Source: Thermoplasmatota archaeon | Lineage (GTDB): Archaea; Thermoplasmatota; JAQUQK01 | Length of the DNA stretch: 14,339 nucleotides | Assembly (NCBI GenBank): GCA_028716125.1 | Contig: JAQUQK010000025.1 | Coordinates: 1-14,339 of the forward strand | Direction of reading: 5' to 3' | Part shown: one piece after another, positions 13,359 through 14,339 of the stretch | Numbering within the stretch: the first letter of the stretch is position 1 | How the letters are laid out: each line of letters begins with the position of its first letter | The notes under the pieces: generated by a model | Databases searched by the model: none | The model's input: only the letters and a program-made list of their open reading frames with translations | What the model was told of the DNA's origin: nothing | Program-made: the position numbers and the translations under genes

Positions 13359-13395
13359 TGAACGTTTCCCTTTATACCTAATCACAATATATAAA
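13359..13395 (-). promoter_or_regulatory. SAM synthetase promoter region
   Basis: TTTATATA (13395-13388) is a consensus TATA box, predicting initiation near 13364 and a leader of about 40 nt. A second candidate, TATAAA (13376-13371), would start the message near 13347. The word TGAACGTTT (plus strand 13359-13367) overlaps the first predicted start and is also present in the glnA promoter at 8612-8620. Confidence 0.5.
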
Positions 13396-13413
13396 TTTTG
13401 GACTTGAAACCAA

Positions 13414-14253
13414 TCAAACGGCTTTTGCCTCGAAAACTATCGCTCCGCCGTGGTATATTCTCACTATGCCAGTCGACGACACCAGAACTGCAACTGACTT
13501 TGTTATTTTTGTAATCGACGCCGCTGCAAGGTTTCTTGCGCCAAGCCCCATCGGGAAATCCACATCCCTGACCGTGTCAAGGTGCCTGCCCGCAGAGACA
13601 ACGAAGCCCGTTTCGTCAACGAGCATTGCGCCATCGAGCTGTGCCATGTCCTTTATCGTCGCCATGTTGCATTCCGCGCAGATGTCGCGCTCCCGCCTGC
13701 TGTGGCCCTCGAACGGATTGATTATAAGCTGGTGCGATTTTTCTATGACTTCGTTCGTGTCGCCTATGACGAAAAGCGCGCCGCTGTGGATTCCCTCGCG
13801 GCCTTCCCTCGCAATCTCGAAAGCGACCTTCATGACGCGGTCGACAAGGTCCATCTTCACGCCGTTGTTTATCTCGTCCCGAAGCTTCACGGCGGGCATG
13901 TTCTTTCCTTCGAATATCATTATAGTTCCGATTTTTCCGTTCTCGGCAACGCATATCGCCTTGTCGGCGGAATTTATCAGGCCCTCCATGCAGGCGCTCG
14001 ATATCATCGATTCGACGTAATTGGACATGTTGATTTCCGGCAATGCGTAGCCGTTCCTGCGAACAGTGACGCGGTTGCTTTCGATGTCCGAAACCCATGG
14101 GGCGCTTGAAGAAGTTGAAATTATTACGGGCTGGGTGGTATTGTCCACTATCCTGTTTGCAAGAGTGCCATTTTCTGTTATGACATAGACGGCAGTCGGC
14201 ATAACGACGTTTTTAATTAGGTTAAATGACGCTGCCAGCGCATCCGCATCCAT
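13414..14253 (-). CDS. dacZ: Diadenylate cyclase, DacZ type
   Basis: 279 aa. It should make cyclic di-AMP from two ATP. The N-terminal part (about 1-105) resembles the pyruvate-kinase C-terminal-like domain found in archaeal DacZ (TAVYVITENGTLANRIVDN). The DisA_N domain follows from about 140: HSGALFVIGD, INPFEGHSRRERDI, then the DGA motif at 207-209 (QLDGAMLVDETG) and GLGARNLAAASIT. The second catalytic motif, RHR in studied cyclases, reads Arg240-Asn-Leu, so two of its three residues differ; activity is likely but not certain. The frame is open to a TTG at 14313, but the TATA box (14290-14281) lies in that stretch and the ATG at 14253 is about 32 bases from it, so 14253 is chosen and the message should have almost no leader. 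In Haloferax volcanii c-di-AMP is linked to osmotic balance. Confidence 0.88.
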   Translation of the reverse strand: MDADALAASFNLIKNVVMPTAVYVITENGTLANRIVDNTTQPVIISTSSSAPWVSDIESNRVTVRRNGYALPEINMSNYVESMISSACMEGLINSADKAICVAENGKIGTIMIFEGKNMPAVKLRDEINNGVKMDLVDRVMKVAFEIAREGREGIHSGALFVIGDTNEVIEKSHQLIINPFEGHSRRERDICAECNMATIKDMAQLDGAMLVDETGFVVSAGRHLDTVRDVDFPMGLGARNLAAASITKITKSVAVLVSSTGIVRIYHGGAIVFEAKAV

Positions 14254-14280
14254 TGCATCCCATATTACTGTAGCACTTGA

Positions 14281-14290
14281 AAATATATAA
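14281..14290 (-). promoter_or_regulatory. TATA box of dacZ
   Basis: TTATATATTT on the minus strand, the same decamer as in the promoter of the C25-like gene. It is centred about 32 bases before the ATG at 14253. Upstream to the window edge no other gene is visible; a plus-strand T7 run at 14329-14335 may belong to a neighbour outside the window. Confidence 0.6.
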
Positions 14291-14339
14291 CTGTTTCGCG
14301 TTTTTCCCGTCAAAAGCTTAAAGAGCGGTTTTTTTATTC

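Noticed and set aside
14254..14313. TTG start of dacZ
   Set aside because: The TATA box lies inside this stretch, so it cannot be transcribed from that promoter.
1..14339. tRNA, CRISPR or transposon signals
   Set aside because: All gaps are under 150 bases and hold promoters or T-tracts; no cloverleaf, regularly spaced repeats or transposase motifs were seen.

Overview
The window is archaeal. The diphthine synthase, the archaeal-type S-adenosylmethionine synthetase, the fused ADP-forming acyl-CoA synthetase, the DacZ-type diadenylate cyclase and the AT-rich TATA boxes 25-32 bases from start codons all point that way. The phylum cannot be fixed from the sequence; a DPANN lineage or a euryarchaeal relative are both possible. 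Genes are close packed, and base composition is near 50% GC except in one gene. No tRNA, rRNA, CRISPR array or insertion sequence was seen.

Layout. Positions 8-8552 are all on the minus strand. Read in the direction of transcription they are: an Lrp/AsnC regulator, a gingipain-like (C25) lipoprotein, an ADP-forming acyl-CoA synthetase, a GH47 alpha-mannosidase lipoprotein, the glycine-cleavage T-protein and a transglutaminase-like lipoprotein. A further gene may start at the first three bases of the window. From 8649 to 12116 on the plus strand lie glnA, then pyrC and dphB as a pair. glnA is divergent from the Lrp gene. From 12125 to 14253 on the minus strand lie dacZ and then the SAM synthetase gene, which converges on dphB with 8 bases between stop codons.

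How the genes work together (inference). Three predicted membrane-anchored surface proteins (peptidase-like, mannosidase, transglutaminase-like) lie beside an ATP-yielding acyl-CoA synthetase and a one-carbon/glycine enzyme. This fits a cell that uses external peptides and glycans and makes ATP from acyl-CoA thioesters. The Lrp-glnA pair looks like a nitrogen or amino-acid control point; a perfect 14-base palindrome covers the Lrp start codon. pyrC, dphB, mat and dacZ are core functions: pyrimidine synthesis, EF2 modification, SAM supply and c-di-AMP signalling.

Expression. Most genes have their own promoter. For seven of them the TATA box lies so close to the start codon that the mRNA should be leaderless or nearly so, and this geometry decided several starts. 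The GH47 and SAM synthetase genes instead appear to have leaders of about 40 nt with Shine-Dalgarno sites. Most points of interest are the complete GH47 enzyme in an archaeon, the AT-rich cysteine-rich C25-like protein, the altered RHR motif of DacZ and the operator-like repeats between lrp and glnA. I did not see a multi-gene system that is clearly new.
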